From contig JAEXCD010000053.1 in NCBI GenBank assembly GCA_023393715.1, positions 1-14,593 on the forward strand: 14,593 nucleotides of DNA. Direction: 5' to 3'. Source of the DNA: Bacillota bacterium (GTDB taxonomy: Bacteria; Bacillota; Clostridia; Tissierellales; Peptoniphilaceae). The position numbers and the translations under genes were made by a program. The notes beneath the pieces were generated by a model. The model made no database searches, was not told where the DNA came from, and saw only the letters and a program-made list of their open reading frames with translations. Positions 1 through 6,019 of this stretch are shown in pieces. Each line of letters opens with the position of its first letter. The first letter of the stretch is position 1.

Positions 1-239
1 AGATTGTGTCGCGCGGCTTTGTCTACATGAAGGACAACGTCGATCTCATCGAAGGCATCAAAAAGACGGTCAGCCGAATTTTCCAGGATGCGGAAAAGCG
101 CCATATTTCGGACTGGAATTTCCTGAAATCGCAGATGCGCGAGCAGGTCAAATCGTACGTTTATACCGAAATTCACCGCGATCCGATGATTTTGTCCATC
201 ATTATGGAAGTAGATTGTGACAATGCAAAGACGCGCTGA
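1..239 (+). CDS. rnj: Ribonuclease J, C-terminal end (5' truncated by window)
   Basis: Only the last 78 residues are present; the frame enters at base 3 and stops at the TGA at 237-239. The fragment opens with I-V-S-R-G-F-V-Y, the strongly conserved motif near the start of the RNase J C-terminal domain. It ends with the family's usual run of basic helix followed by a hydrophobic strand (P-M-I-L-S-I-I-M-E-V). RNase J is a cytoplasmic metallo-beta-lactamase/beta-CASP nuclease with 5'-3' exonuclease and endonuclease activity in mRNA decay and rRNA maturation. The catalytic domain lies upstream of the window, so activity and the choice between J1 and J2 cannot be judged. The last 23 bases overlap the start of the downstream U32 gene, which suggests cotranscription and translational coupling. 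Confidence 0.88.
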   Translation, partial: IVSRGFVYMKDNVDLIEGIKKTVSRIFQDAEKRHISDWNFLKSQMREQVKSYVYTEIHRDPMILSIIMEVDCDNAKTR

Positions 240-1491
240 TCGCTTTTGCCCTGAGCTGCTCGCTCCGGCGGGCGATGAGGAGAAATTGGCGGCTGCGCTG
301 CACTTCGGAGCGGATGCGGTCTATTTAGCCGGCGAGCGCCTCGGCATGCGCAAGGCGTCCAAAAATTTCAAAGACGAGCAGCTTGTGTGCGCGGTGACGA
401 AGGCGCACGGACAGGGCGTGCGCGTCTACGTAACGCTCAATATTCTGCCGCACGACGCCGACTTCGAGGGCTTGGTGGATTATGTGCGCTTTTTGGAGCA
501 GATCGGCGTCGACGCCGTGATCGTTTCCGATCCGGGCGTGTTTTCCGTCGTTCGGGAAAATACGAATCTGGACATTCATCTGTCGACGCAGGCGAGCGTA
601 ACCAATGCGGCAACGGTGCGCTTTTGGCATCGGCAGGGGGCGAAGCGCATCGTGCTGGCGCGTGAATTGTCGATTGAGGAGATCCGCAGAATCCGTCATG
701 CGATCGATCCCGAGATCGAGCTCGAGGTCTTTGTCCACGGGGCAATGTGTATTTCTTATTCGGGACGGTGTCTGTTATCGAATTATCTGACGGGACGGGA
801 TGCCAATCAGGGGGACTGCGCGCAGGCGTGTCGCTGGAAATACCACCTGATGGAGGAGTCCCGGCCGGGCGAATTTTTCCCCATCGGGGAAGACGAACAC
901 GGAACCTACATCATGAATTCGAAGGATCTGTGTCTCCTGCCGGAGCTTGAGGAGCTCATCGAGGCCGGGGTAACGAGCTTTAAGATCGAGGGACGCGTCA
1001 AAACGCAGTACTATGTGGCCACTGTGGTGCATGCCTATCGGCGGGCGCTGAACGCACTCCGCGAGGGACGATGGTCGGAACGCGTTGTACAGCAGTGCAT
1101 GGAGGAGCTTCGGAAGGTCAGTCACCGCGACTTTACGAAGGGCTTTTATTACGGCCGGCCGACCGATGCACAGAATACAGCGACGGGCGGTTATCTCCGC
1201 ACGCATGAATTTGTCGGTGCGGTGCTGTCCTACGACGCGCAAAGCGGCCGCGCACTGATTGAGGAGCGAAATCCGATTCGTGTGGGCGATTCGCTGGAGT
1301 TTTTTGGACGAGCGATCGACGGCTTTGCGGCGGAGGTCGAAGGCATTACATTGGAATCGGGCGAGGAGGTCGAGCAGATTGCCCGTCCCCGGACTCGTTT
1401 TTTCTTATCGTTGCCGCAGGCAGTCGAGGCGGGCGATTTGGTTCGCCGGGCGATTACAGGAAAAGAGGAAGAAAATGACGGATTGGTGTGA
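217..1491 (+). CDS. Peptidase U32 family protein, probable tRNA uridine-34 hydroxylation factor (TrhP-like)
   Basis: A 424-residue protein with the U32 signature at about residues 170-185 (E-V-F-V-H-G-A-M-C-I-S-Y-S-G-R-C). Family members once called peptidases include TrhP (YegQ; YrrN/YrrO in B. subtilis), needed for prephenate-dependent 5-hydroxyuridine formation at tRNA position 34, and RlhA, a 23S rRNA hydroxylation factor. Four cysteines (C178, C185, C201, C205) have the spacing expected of the iron-sulfur ligands. An N-terminal TIM-barrel-like half (L-L-A-P-A-G-D near residue 14) is followed by the U32 core and a C-terminal beta-rich region (about 330-410). The GTG start has GGAAG at 206-210 six bases upstream; an ATG at 223 is the alternative. 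It overlaps RNase J by 23 bases and the next gene by 17. The family is certain; the tRNA rather than rRNA target is inferred. Confidence 0.88.
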   Translation: MTMQRRADRFCPELLAPAGDEEKLAAALHFGADAVYLAGERLGMRKASKNFKDEQLVCAVTKAHGQGVRVYVTLNILPHDADFEGLVDYVRFLEQIGVDAVIVSDPGVFSVVRENTNLDIHLSTQASVTNAATVRFWHRQGAKRIVLARELSIEEIRRIRHAIDPEIELEVFVHGAMCISYSGRCLLSNYLTGRDANQGDCAQACRWKYHLMEESRPGEFFPIGEDEHGTYIMNSKDLCLLPELEELIEAGVTSFKIEGRVKTQYYVATVVHAYRRALNALREGRWSERVVQQCMEELRKVSHRDFTKGFYYGRPTDAQNTATGGYLRTHEFVGAVLSYDAQSGRALIEERNPIRVGDSLEFFGRAIDGFAAEVEGITLESGEEVEQIARPRTRFFLSLPQAVEAGDLVRRAITGKEEENDGLV

Positions 1492-2026
1492 AATTCGGGA
1501 ACAGACCATTCAGGCGGCGGAGGAGCTGATCGGTGTGGCGGGCCTTTCGACGGGCGACGTCGTTGTCGTCGGCTGCAGCTCCAGTGAAGTGGGCGGAGCG
1601 AGGATCGGGACGGATTCCAGTCCGGAGATTGGGCGGGTGATTTTCGAAGGCGTTCGCGACGTGCTCGATCGGCATGGCCTGTTTCTGGCTGCACAGTGCT
1701 GTGAGCACTTAAATCGCTGCCTGATTGTGGAACGCGCCGTATCCGGAGGCCTGATGCGCGTCAATGTCGTGCCGCAGCCGAAAGCGGGCGGTTCGTTTGC
1801 GACGGCAGCCTATCAGGGGATGAACGACCCGGTCGCCGTAGAGGCGATTCAGGCTGATGCAGGGCTGGATATCGGGCGAACCATGATTGGGATGCATTTG
1901 AGAGCCGTAGCCGTTCCGGTTCGTCTGACGCACAATCGGATCGGGCAGGCGGATGTGGCCGGCGCTCGCGTGCGGCCGAAGTATATCGGCGGGCCGAGAG
2001 CGCATTACGATGAAAAACTGATGTAA
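1475..2026 (+). CDS. YwlG/UPF0340 (TIGR01440, DUF436) family protein of unknown function
   Basis: A 183-residue protein matching the YwlG family in length (about 180) and signature stretches. These are an N-terminal amphipathic helix, V-V-V-G-C-S-S-S-E-V-G-G (about 28-39), the Q-C-C-E-H-L-N-R region, V-P-Q-P-K-A-G-G-S and the terminal R-P-K-Y-I-G-G-P-R-A. No membrane segment or signal peptide is visible, so it is probably cytoplasmic. The family is widespread in Firmicutes and, to my knowledge, has no established biochemical role. The glycine/serine-rich loop and conserved Cys/His residues might bind a ligand, but this is speculation. The ATG at 1475 is preceded by GAGGAAG (1464-1470) four bases upstream and overlaps the U32 gene by 17 bases. 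It is the last gene of its transcription unit; a terminator begins at its stop codon. Confidence 0.87.
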   Translation: MTDWCEIREQTIQAAEELIGVAGLSTGDVVVVGCSSSEVGGARIGTDSSPEIGRVIFEGVRDVLDRHGLFLAAQCCEHLNRCLIVERAVSGGLMRVNVVPQPKAGGSFATAAYQGMNDPVAVEAIQADAGLDIGRTMIGMHLRAVAVPVRLTHNRIGQADVAGARVRPKYIGGPRAHYDEKLM

Positions 2027-2059
2027 AAAAAGCCCCGTTCTTCGGAACGGGGTTTCTTT
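2025..2059. terminator. Bidirectional Rho-independent terminator with UUCG loop
   Basis: An 8-bp perfect GC-rich stem pairs CCCCGTTC (2033-2040) with GAACGGGG (2045-2052), closed by the stable TTCG tetraloop with a C-G closing pair. An A-run (2025-2031) lies on the left and a T-rich run (2053-2059) on the right, so it works on either strand. On the minus strand the U-tract is an uninterrupted run of seven. It sits between the convergent ywlG-family and rqcH genes and should end both transcripts. The remaining bases up to 2119 show nothing else I can support. Confidence 0.93.
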
Positions 2060-2119
2060 ACCGCGAACAGCCGTCACGGATTCGTGCATTGCGGATTTTG
2101 TTTTCGGAGGAGAGGTGAT

Positions 2120-3871
2120 TTACAATTCCTCTTCTTCGGGCAGGACGTCCGGCCTGGCGTCCGTGGCGATTCGCATCGTTCGGTAGTCGTTATAGTAGAC
2201 CATGCCGGGCTTGGCGCCCTTCGCCTTGTAGACATTTTTGCGCATCGTGTAGTCGATGTCGACATAGGCCTCCCTCCGATTGGACGAATGCGTTGCGGCA
2301 AGCCATGCGGCGGCCTCCAAATCCTCCGGAGCGGGCGCCCGGTGGGCGCAGCGAAGGATGACGTGAGCGCCGGGAATGGTCTTTGCATGGAAAAAATAGT
2401 CCTCGCGATCCGCAAGCTTCAGGGTAAGGCGGTCGTTTTGCTGATTGTTGCGGCCGACCAAAATGGAGAGGCCTGAGGGGGAGCGAAACGCCTGAGGCTT
2501 CGTCGGAGTTTCCCGGCGAACCTTTTTTTTGGCGGAGGCGCCTTTTTTCGGTGCGCATTCCTTTTCGAATTCCGACTGAATTTCGATGAAGACGTCGAGC
2601 CGATCGACGTCCTCCAGCGTCTGAAGCAGCTGGTTGAGATAGGCGATCTCCTCCTGCAGCGCGGGGATGCTCTGCGTGAGCAGCCCATATGCGGTTTTCA
2701 GCTTGGAGTAGCGGTGGTACTTTTGTTCGATATTTTCCCATCCGTTTTTCCGAACGTCGAGTGCAATGCGGCGGGGCGCGTTTTCGTGAAAAAAGTCGAG
2801 GACGTCGATTTCAGCGGCACCGCGCGCGAGCAGATGTACATTTGCGGAGAGCAGGTCGGCTTCTTCTTTGAGCTCTTCACGTCGAAGGGTCGCTTCATAG
2901 TCCTTTTGCAGCTCCTCCAGCTTGTGCAGCTTTTTTGTGCGATATTCATTTATGCGCTCTGCGAGCTGTCTTTTACGCTGTCCGAGACGATCCTCCCGCT
3001 GGATGAGGTAAAAGTAGCGGTCGATGGCAGAACTGATCGAGGGGAAGGTCTGAGCAGGAGCTCCCTTGTGAGACAGGAGCAGCGGATAGAACTCGGCTTT
3101 TCCCTCCGTGTAAAGACAGGGGGTGAAGCGATCCTCCCGAATGTCGCTGACCCACATCGTCCATGCTGTTTCCAGGCGTGCGCGCTGCTCGGATGTAAGG
3201 CGTTCGATGGGCAGCTGCGCGTCAACGCCGGCTCGGTAGCAGATTTCCCGGGACGCCGTCGGCGAAAAGCCGGTGACATTCCGGTAAAACAGTTTGTCGA
3301 CGCTCTGCTGCGCAGGAGTCTGCTGCAGCAGCGAAGCGAAGGGAACCTCTTCCGAGAGGATTTCCCGTTTTTCCGACGGAAAGAGCGCATACTCTTTTCC
3401 GGGATAGATCTGGCGAACGCGGCTCATGTCGTGTGAAACGCGCTGTACGGCGTCGATGACTCTTTGCTTTGCATCGAGCAGGATCAGATTCGAGTGCTTG
3501 CCCATCATTTCCAATACGAGGCTCTTTTCGACCTCGTCACCCAATTCGTTGTGCGTCAGAAAAACCAGCTCTACCGTTCGGTCAAGGCCGTTTTGCCGAA
3601 GCTCAATGAGCCGGGCCTGCCCGATGTGCTTGCGGCAGAGCATGCAAAAATTAGGGGGCGTCAGCGGATTGTCATACTTCTGCGCACTGAGATGCAGACG
3701 CGCGGATGCGGAGTCGGCACAGACAAGCAGGGTGTGGTTCTGACCGTTCGCGTAGATTTGCAGCGTGAGCTGCTTTGGCGAAATCTGGTTGATCTTTTTG
3801 ACGTGTCCTCCGCAAAGTTTCGACTGCAATTCCAGAACGACGGCGCGCGTCGTAATTCCATCAAAGGCCAT
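2120..3871 (-). CDS. rqcH: RqcH / NFACT-family ribosome quality control protein (YloA/FbpA-like)
   Basis: A full-length, 583-residue NFACT protein (B. subtilis YloA/RqcH is about 570). RqcH binds stalled 50S subunits carrying peptidyl-tRNA and recruits tRNA-Ala to add C-terminal alanine tails that mark the peptide for degradation. Visible parts: NFACT-N starting M-A-F-D-G-I; D97-R98, the pair needed for tailing in B. subtilis RqcH, at the same numbering; E-M-M-G-K-H-S-N at 121-128; a charged coiled-coil middle (about 285-435); a lysine-rich linker (442-453); and NFACT-R (about 462-565) with V-G-R-N-N-Q-Q-N-D (472-480). Family members also appear as fibronectin-binding proteins, but no signal peptide is present. 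The ATG at 3871 is chosen because AAAAGGAG lies five bases upstream and the family N-terminus begins there; the open frame extends further upstream without homology. It starts one base after the preceding small gene's stop codon. Confidence 0.95.
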   Translation of the reverse strand: MAFDGITTRAVVLELQSKLCGGHVKKINQISPKQLTLQIYANGQNHTLLVCADSASARLHLSAQKYDNPLTPPNFCMLCRKHIGQARLIELRQNGLDRTVELVFLTHNELGDEVEKSLVLEMMGKHSNLILLDAKQRVIDAVQRVSHDMSRVRQIYPGKEYALFPSEKREILSEEVPFASLLQQTPAQQSVDKLFYRNVTGFSPTASREICYRAGVDAQLPIERLTSEQRARLETAWTMWVSDIREDRFTPCLYTEGKAEFYPLLLSHKGAPAQTFPSISSAIDRYFYLIQREDRLGQRKRQLAERINEYRTKKLHKLEELQKDYEATLRREELKEEADLLSANVHLLARGAAEIDVLDFFHENAPRRIALDVRKNGWENIEQKYHRYSKLKTAYGLLTQSIPALQEEIAYLNQLLQTLEDVDRLDVFIEIQSEFEKECAPKKGASAKKKVRRETPTKPQAFRSPSGLSILVGRNNQQNDRLTLKLADREDYFFHAKTIPGAHVILRCAHRAPAPEDLEAAAWLAATHSSNRREAYVDIDYTMRKNVYKAKGAKPGMVYYNDYRTMRIATDARPDVLPEEEEL

Positions 3872-3872
3872 A

Positions 3873-4133
3873 TCAGCTCCTTTTCTTCGCACGAAGCACG
3901 GTGAACAGCAGAGCGCATCCGACGATGAACAGGAAAACACCAAAGGCAAGCGCAGCATAAAACAGGATATGCGTTACGGAGGAGAGGGAGGCCGATGCAT
4001 TGGGATCGCCCGCGCCCTTCGTCATTCCGATGATGCCCAGAAGCAAAAAGAGGATTGAAATGCTGTATACCGAGACCACCTCCGCCGCCGACACCTTTTT
4101 TTGCTGCGGCATTCGGTTTTTTTTCTTACTCAT
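3873..4133 (-). CDS. Small two-helix membrane protein, function unknown
   Basis: I do not recognise this 86-residue protein. It has a strongly basic N-terminus (M-S-K-K-K-N-R, then Q-K-K), a hydrophobic helix at about residues 17-38, a short polar loop (39-53), a second hydrophobic helix at about 54-79, and a basic C-terminus (R-A-K-K-R-S). By the positive-inside rule both ends should face the cytoplasm, with the loop outside. The ATG at 4133 is preferred because GGGGAG (4141-4146) lies seven bases upstream; longer in-frame starts up to 4202 lack a comparable site. The start overlaps the stop of the glycosyltransferase (ATGAGTAA, 8 bases), and the stop is one base from rqcH. This tight packing argues that the gene is real and expressed with both neighbours. 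It could be an accessory subunit for the glycosyltransferase, but nothing in the residues proves that. Confidence 0.75.
   Translation of the reverse strand: MSKKKNRMPQQKKVSAAEVVSVYSISILFLLLGIIGMTKGAGDPNASASLSSVTHILFYAALAFGVFLFIVGCALLFTVLRAKKRS
3877..3884 (-). promoter_or_regulatory. rqcH ribosome binding site embedded in the upstream small ORF
   Basis: The minus strand reads AAAAGGAG, five bases before the rqcH ATG. The same bases encode the last Lys-Arg-Ser of the small membrane protein, whose TGA is followed by T and then the rqcH ATG. Ribosomes finishing the small gene therefore sit on the rqcH start, implying translational coupling. This site decides the rqcH start. Confidence 0.8.
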
Positions 4134-5178
4134 GACTGTTCTCCCCGTTCTCCCTGATGTGGTTTTTCCTGTGCTCTGATGCTTCGCCATTGTGATTTTC
4201 AATGGACGCTGCGTTTTGAGCCTCTGAAATATCGCCCGTTCGGTCGCTGATAATATAGCGAGGGCGCGCCTTTGTCTCCATATAGATTTTGCCGATGTAT
4301 TCGCCGATGACGCCCAGGCAGACGAGCTGAACGCCGCCCATAAAGCAAATAATGCTTACCGTGGAGGCCCAGCCGCTGACGACGTGCCCGCCGAGTGCGC
4401 GGATTACAGCCCAAAGCACACCGATGAAGCTGAGCGCGGCAAACAACAGGCCGATTGAAGTGATGATGCGGATGGGTCGGACCGAGAGGCTGGTTATGCC
4501 GTCAAAAGCCAACGCCAGCATTTTCTTGAGCGGATAGTGACTCTCGCCGGCGAGGCGCGGCGTGCGCTCGTAGTATACGCTGGTGCTCCTGAAGCCGACT
4601 AAGGGCACCATGCCGCGAAGAAAAATATTGACCTCTTTGAACTTTGCCAGCTCCTGCAAAACGCGGCTGCTGATCAGCCGATAGTCTGCGTGGTTGAAGA
4701 CAATATCCGCGCCCATGCGGCGGAGCAGCTTGTAAAAGCCCTCTGCGGTAAAGCGTTTGAAAAAGGAGTCCGTGTCTCGCCGGCTGCGCACGCCGTAGAC
4801 GATTTCACAGCCGTCGAGATAGGCGTCGATCATGTCGTCGACTGCGCGGATATCGTCCTGTCCGTCGCAGTCGATGGAAATCGTGATATCGCATCGATCC
4901 TTGGCTTCCATCAGACCGGCGAGCACTGCGTTCTGATGTCCGTGGTTCCGGCTTTGCGCGATGCCGGTATAGTGCGGATCGGATTTCGCCAGATCGCAGA
5001 TGATTTGCCACGTTCGGTCGCGCGAACCGTCGTTGACGAACAGAATGCGGCTTTTGTCGCTGATTTTGCCGCGTTGAATCGAATCGGTCAGCTTATCGAG
5101 AAAAAGAGAGCAGGTGATGGGCAGCACGTCCTGTTCGTTGTAACAGGGGATAATCAAATAGAGTATGGGGGCAGCCAT
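4126..5178 (-). CDS. GT2-family membrane glycosyltransferase (GtrB/CsbB/DPM1-like)
   Basis: A 350-residue protein with an N-terminal GT-A domain and two C-terminal transmembrane helices (about 237-260 and 269-292), the architecture of polyprenyl-phosphate sugar transferases such as GtrB, CsbB and dolichol-phosphate mannose synthase. Visible motifs are I-P-C-Y-N-E (10-15), V-N-D-G-S (48-52), the metal-binding D-C-D with following Q-D (103-108), and the conserved end of the helix region G-E-Y-I-G-K-I-Y (292-299). Such enzymes move a sugar from a nucleotide donor to undecaprenyl phosphate on the cytoplasmic face, for later decoration of cell-surface polymers. Donor and final acceptor cannot be read from sequence. 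After P-R-Y-I-I (306-310) there is an unusual polar tail of about 40 residues. The ATG at 5178 is selected by AAAGGAG at 5184-5190; an ATG seven codons upstream lies ahead of this site. It heads the minus-strand unit with the small membrane protein and rqcH. Confidence 0.9.
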   Translation of the reverse strand: MAAPILYLIIPCYNEQDVLPITCSLFLDKLTDSIQRGKISDKSRILFVNDGSRDRTWQIICDLAKSDPHYTGIAQSRNHGHQNAVLAGLMEAKDRCDITISIDCDGQDDIRAVDDMIDAYLDGCEIVYGVRSRRDTDSFFKRFTAEGFYKLLRRMGADIVFNHADYRLISSRVLQELAKFKEVNIFLRGMVPLVGFRSTSVYYERTPRLAGESHYPLKKMLALAFDGITSLSVRPIRIITSIGLLFAALSFIGVLWAVIRALGGHVVSGWASTVSIICFMGGVQLVCLGVIGEYIGKIYMETKARPRYIISDRTGDISEAQNAASIENHNGEASEHRKNHIRENGENSHE

Positions 5179-5183
5179 ATAAG

Positions 5184-5190
5184 CTCCTTT
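5184..5190 (-). promoter_or_regulatory. Ribosome binding site deciding the glycosyltransferase start
   Basis: The minus strand reads AAAGGAG, five bases before the ATG at 5178. The longer open frame beginning at 5199 would place this site inside the coding region, so the shorter protein starting M-A-A-P-I-L is preferred. Confidence 0.75.
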
Positions 5191-5234
5191 CAAAAACACA
5201 AAATTTGCGAAAGCGGAATGGTATCAACGATAGT

Positions 5235-5240
5235 ATTATG
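5235..5240 (-). promoter_or_regulatory. Possible extended -10 promoter element for the glycosyltransferase unit
   Basis: The minus strand reads TATGTCATAAT. CATAAT matches five of six bases of TATAAT and is preceded by TGT, as in an extended -10. It lies about 57 bases upstream of the glycosyltransferase ATG, within the AT-rich divergent gap 5179-5315. No good -35 hexamer is seen 16-18 bases upstream, so this is a weak call. On the plus strand TAAAAT (5254-5259) could serve uridine kinase as a -10, also without a convincing -35. No riboswitch or operator is recognisable in this gap. Confidence 0.3.
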
Positions 5241-5315
5241 ACATAGTTTTCGTTAAAATAGTAGAAACGGGCTTAAAAATGACGCTGCAAAGAGGCGTGC
5301 AAACAAGGAGCAGAT

Positions 5316-5927
5316 ATGACAAAAATCATCGGCATTGCGGGCGGGTCCGCCTCCGGAAAAACATCTATTTTGCGCAGATTAAAAGAGGAATTAGGCGATC
5401 GCGTGCAAACCATCGCGATGGATTCGTACTACCGCCCTTTTTCGGAATTTTCTCTGGAGGAGCGGAAGACGTTTAATTACGATCATCCGAATTCGTTTGA
5501 CATCGAGCGCTTTGTCAGCGATGTACATAAGCTCCGGGAAGGGCAGTCCGTGGAGGTCCCCGTATACGATTTTGTGACCTATACGAGAAGTTCGCAGACG
5601 ATCTGCGTCGAGCCGCATCCGATCATCTTGCTCGAGGGGCTTTTTGTGCTGTATTTTTCCGAACTGCTTCCGCTCTTTGACCTGAAGGTGTTTATTCAGG
5701 CGGATGCGGATATCCGTTTGATTCGGCGCATATTTCGCGATCAGAAGCAGCGCGGACGGACATTGGAATCCATCGTCTCGCAGTATCTGGACACGGTGAA
5801 GCCGATGCACGATGCCTTTGTGGCGCCGTCGGAGCGCAATGCGGACATCATCATTCCGCGCGGCGCGGAGAATGAAGTCGGCGTTACGCTGTTAATCGAG
5901 CATTTGTGGCGGATGGTTGAGAATTAA
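5316..5927 (+). CDS. udk: Uridine kinase
   Basis: A 203-residue P-loop kinase matching the usual length of bacterial uridine kinase (about 200-210). It phosphorylates uridine and cytidine to UMP and CMP in cytoplasmic pyrimidine salvage. Seen are Walker A G-G-S-A-S-G-K-T (9-16), the M-D-S-Y-Y segment (35-39), N-Y-D-H-P-N-S-F-D (54-62), V-Y-D-F-V-T-Y-T-R (83-91), L-L-E-G (105-108) and the lid region R-D-Q-K-Q-R-G-R-T-L (141-150). The end P-S-E-R-N-A-D-I-I-I-P is also typical. The ATG is preceded by AAGGAG (5305-5310) five bases upstream. The gene stands alone between a divergent intergenic region and a strong terminator at its stop codon, so it is probably monocistronic. No pyrimidine-sensing attenuator is evident in the 137-base upstream gap. 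Confidence 0.95.
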   Translation: MTKIIGIAGGSASGKTSILRRLKEELGDRVQTIAMDSYYRPFSEFSLEERKTFNYDHPNSFDIERFVSDVHKLREGQSVEVPVYDFVTYTRSSQTICVEPHPIILLEGLFVLYFSELLPLFDLKVFIQADADIRLIRRIFRDQKQRGRTLESIVSQYLDTVKPMHDAFVAPSERNADIIIPRGAENEVGVTLLIEHLWRMVEN

Positions 5928-5975
5928 AAAAAGCAACGAAATGTTACGAAAACGAAACATTTCGTTGCTTTTTTT
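5926..5975. terminator. Strong symmetric Rho-independent terminator after uridine kinase
   Basis: A perfect 15-bp stem pairs AAGCAACGAAATGTT (5931-5945) with its exact complement at 5956-5970, around a 10-base loop. Flanking A and T runs extend the pairing to about 20 bp (5926-5945 with 5956-5975). It overlaps the udk stop codon and has a seven-T tract on the plus strand and a matching tract on the minus strand. It should end udk transcription and insulate the yicC operon starting at 6020. The 44 bases from 5976 to 6019 contain the yicC ribosome binding site but no clear promoter. Confidence 0.92.
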
Positions 5976-6019
5976 GCAGTGCAGAGATAGGATAGGAGCA
6001 TTCTATTTAGGAGGGTATT

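Noticed and set aside
2112..2190. GGAGGAG followed by GTG on the plus strand near 2106-2117, looking like a gene start.
   Set aside because: The frame from that GTG reaches a stop after about two dozen codons, lies over the rqcH 3' end, and sits downstream of a terminator.
2714..3436. A 240-codon plus-strand frame opposite rqcH.
   Set aside because: rqcH is complete with conserved motifs throughout; the frame has no recognisable family, and low-stop antisense frames recur across this window.
5179..5315. Checked the divergent gap for a riboswitch, PyrR-type attenuator or tRNA.
   Set aside because: Apart from a weak extended -10 and the two ribosome binding sites, I see no stable multi-helix structure, cloverleaf or U-tract hairpin.
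5279..5476. An ATG frame beginning 37 bases before udk in another frame.
   Set aside because: It overlaps the udk P-loop region out of frame, has no good ribosome binding site, and has no recognisable content.
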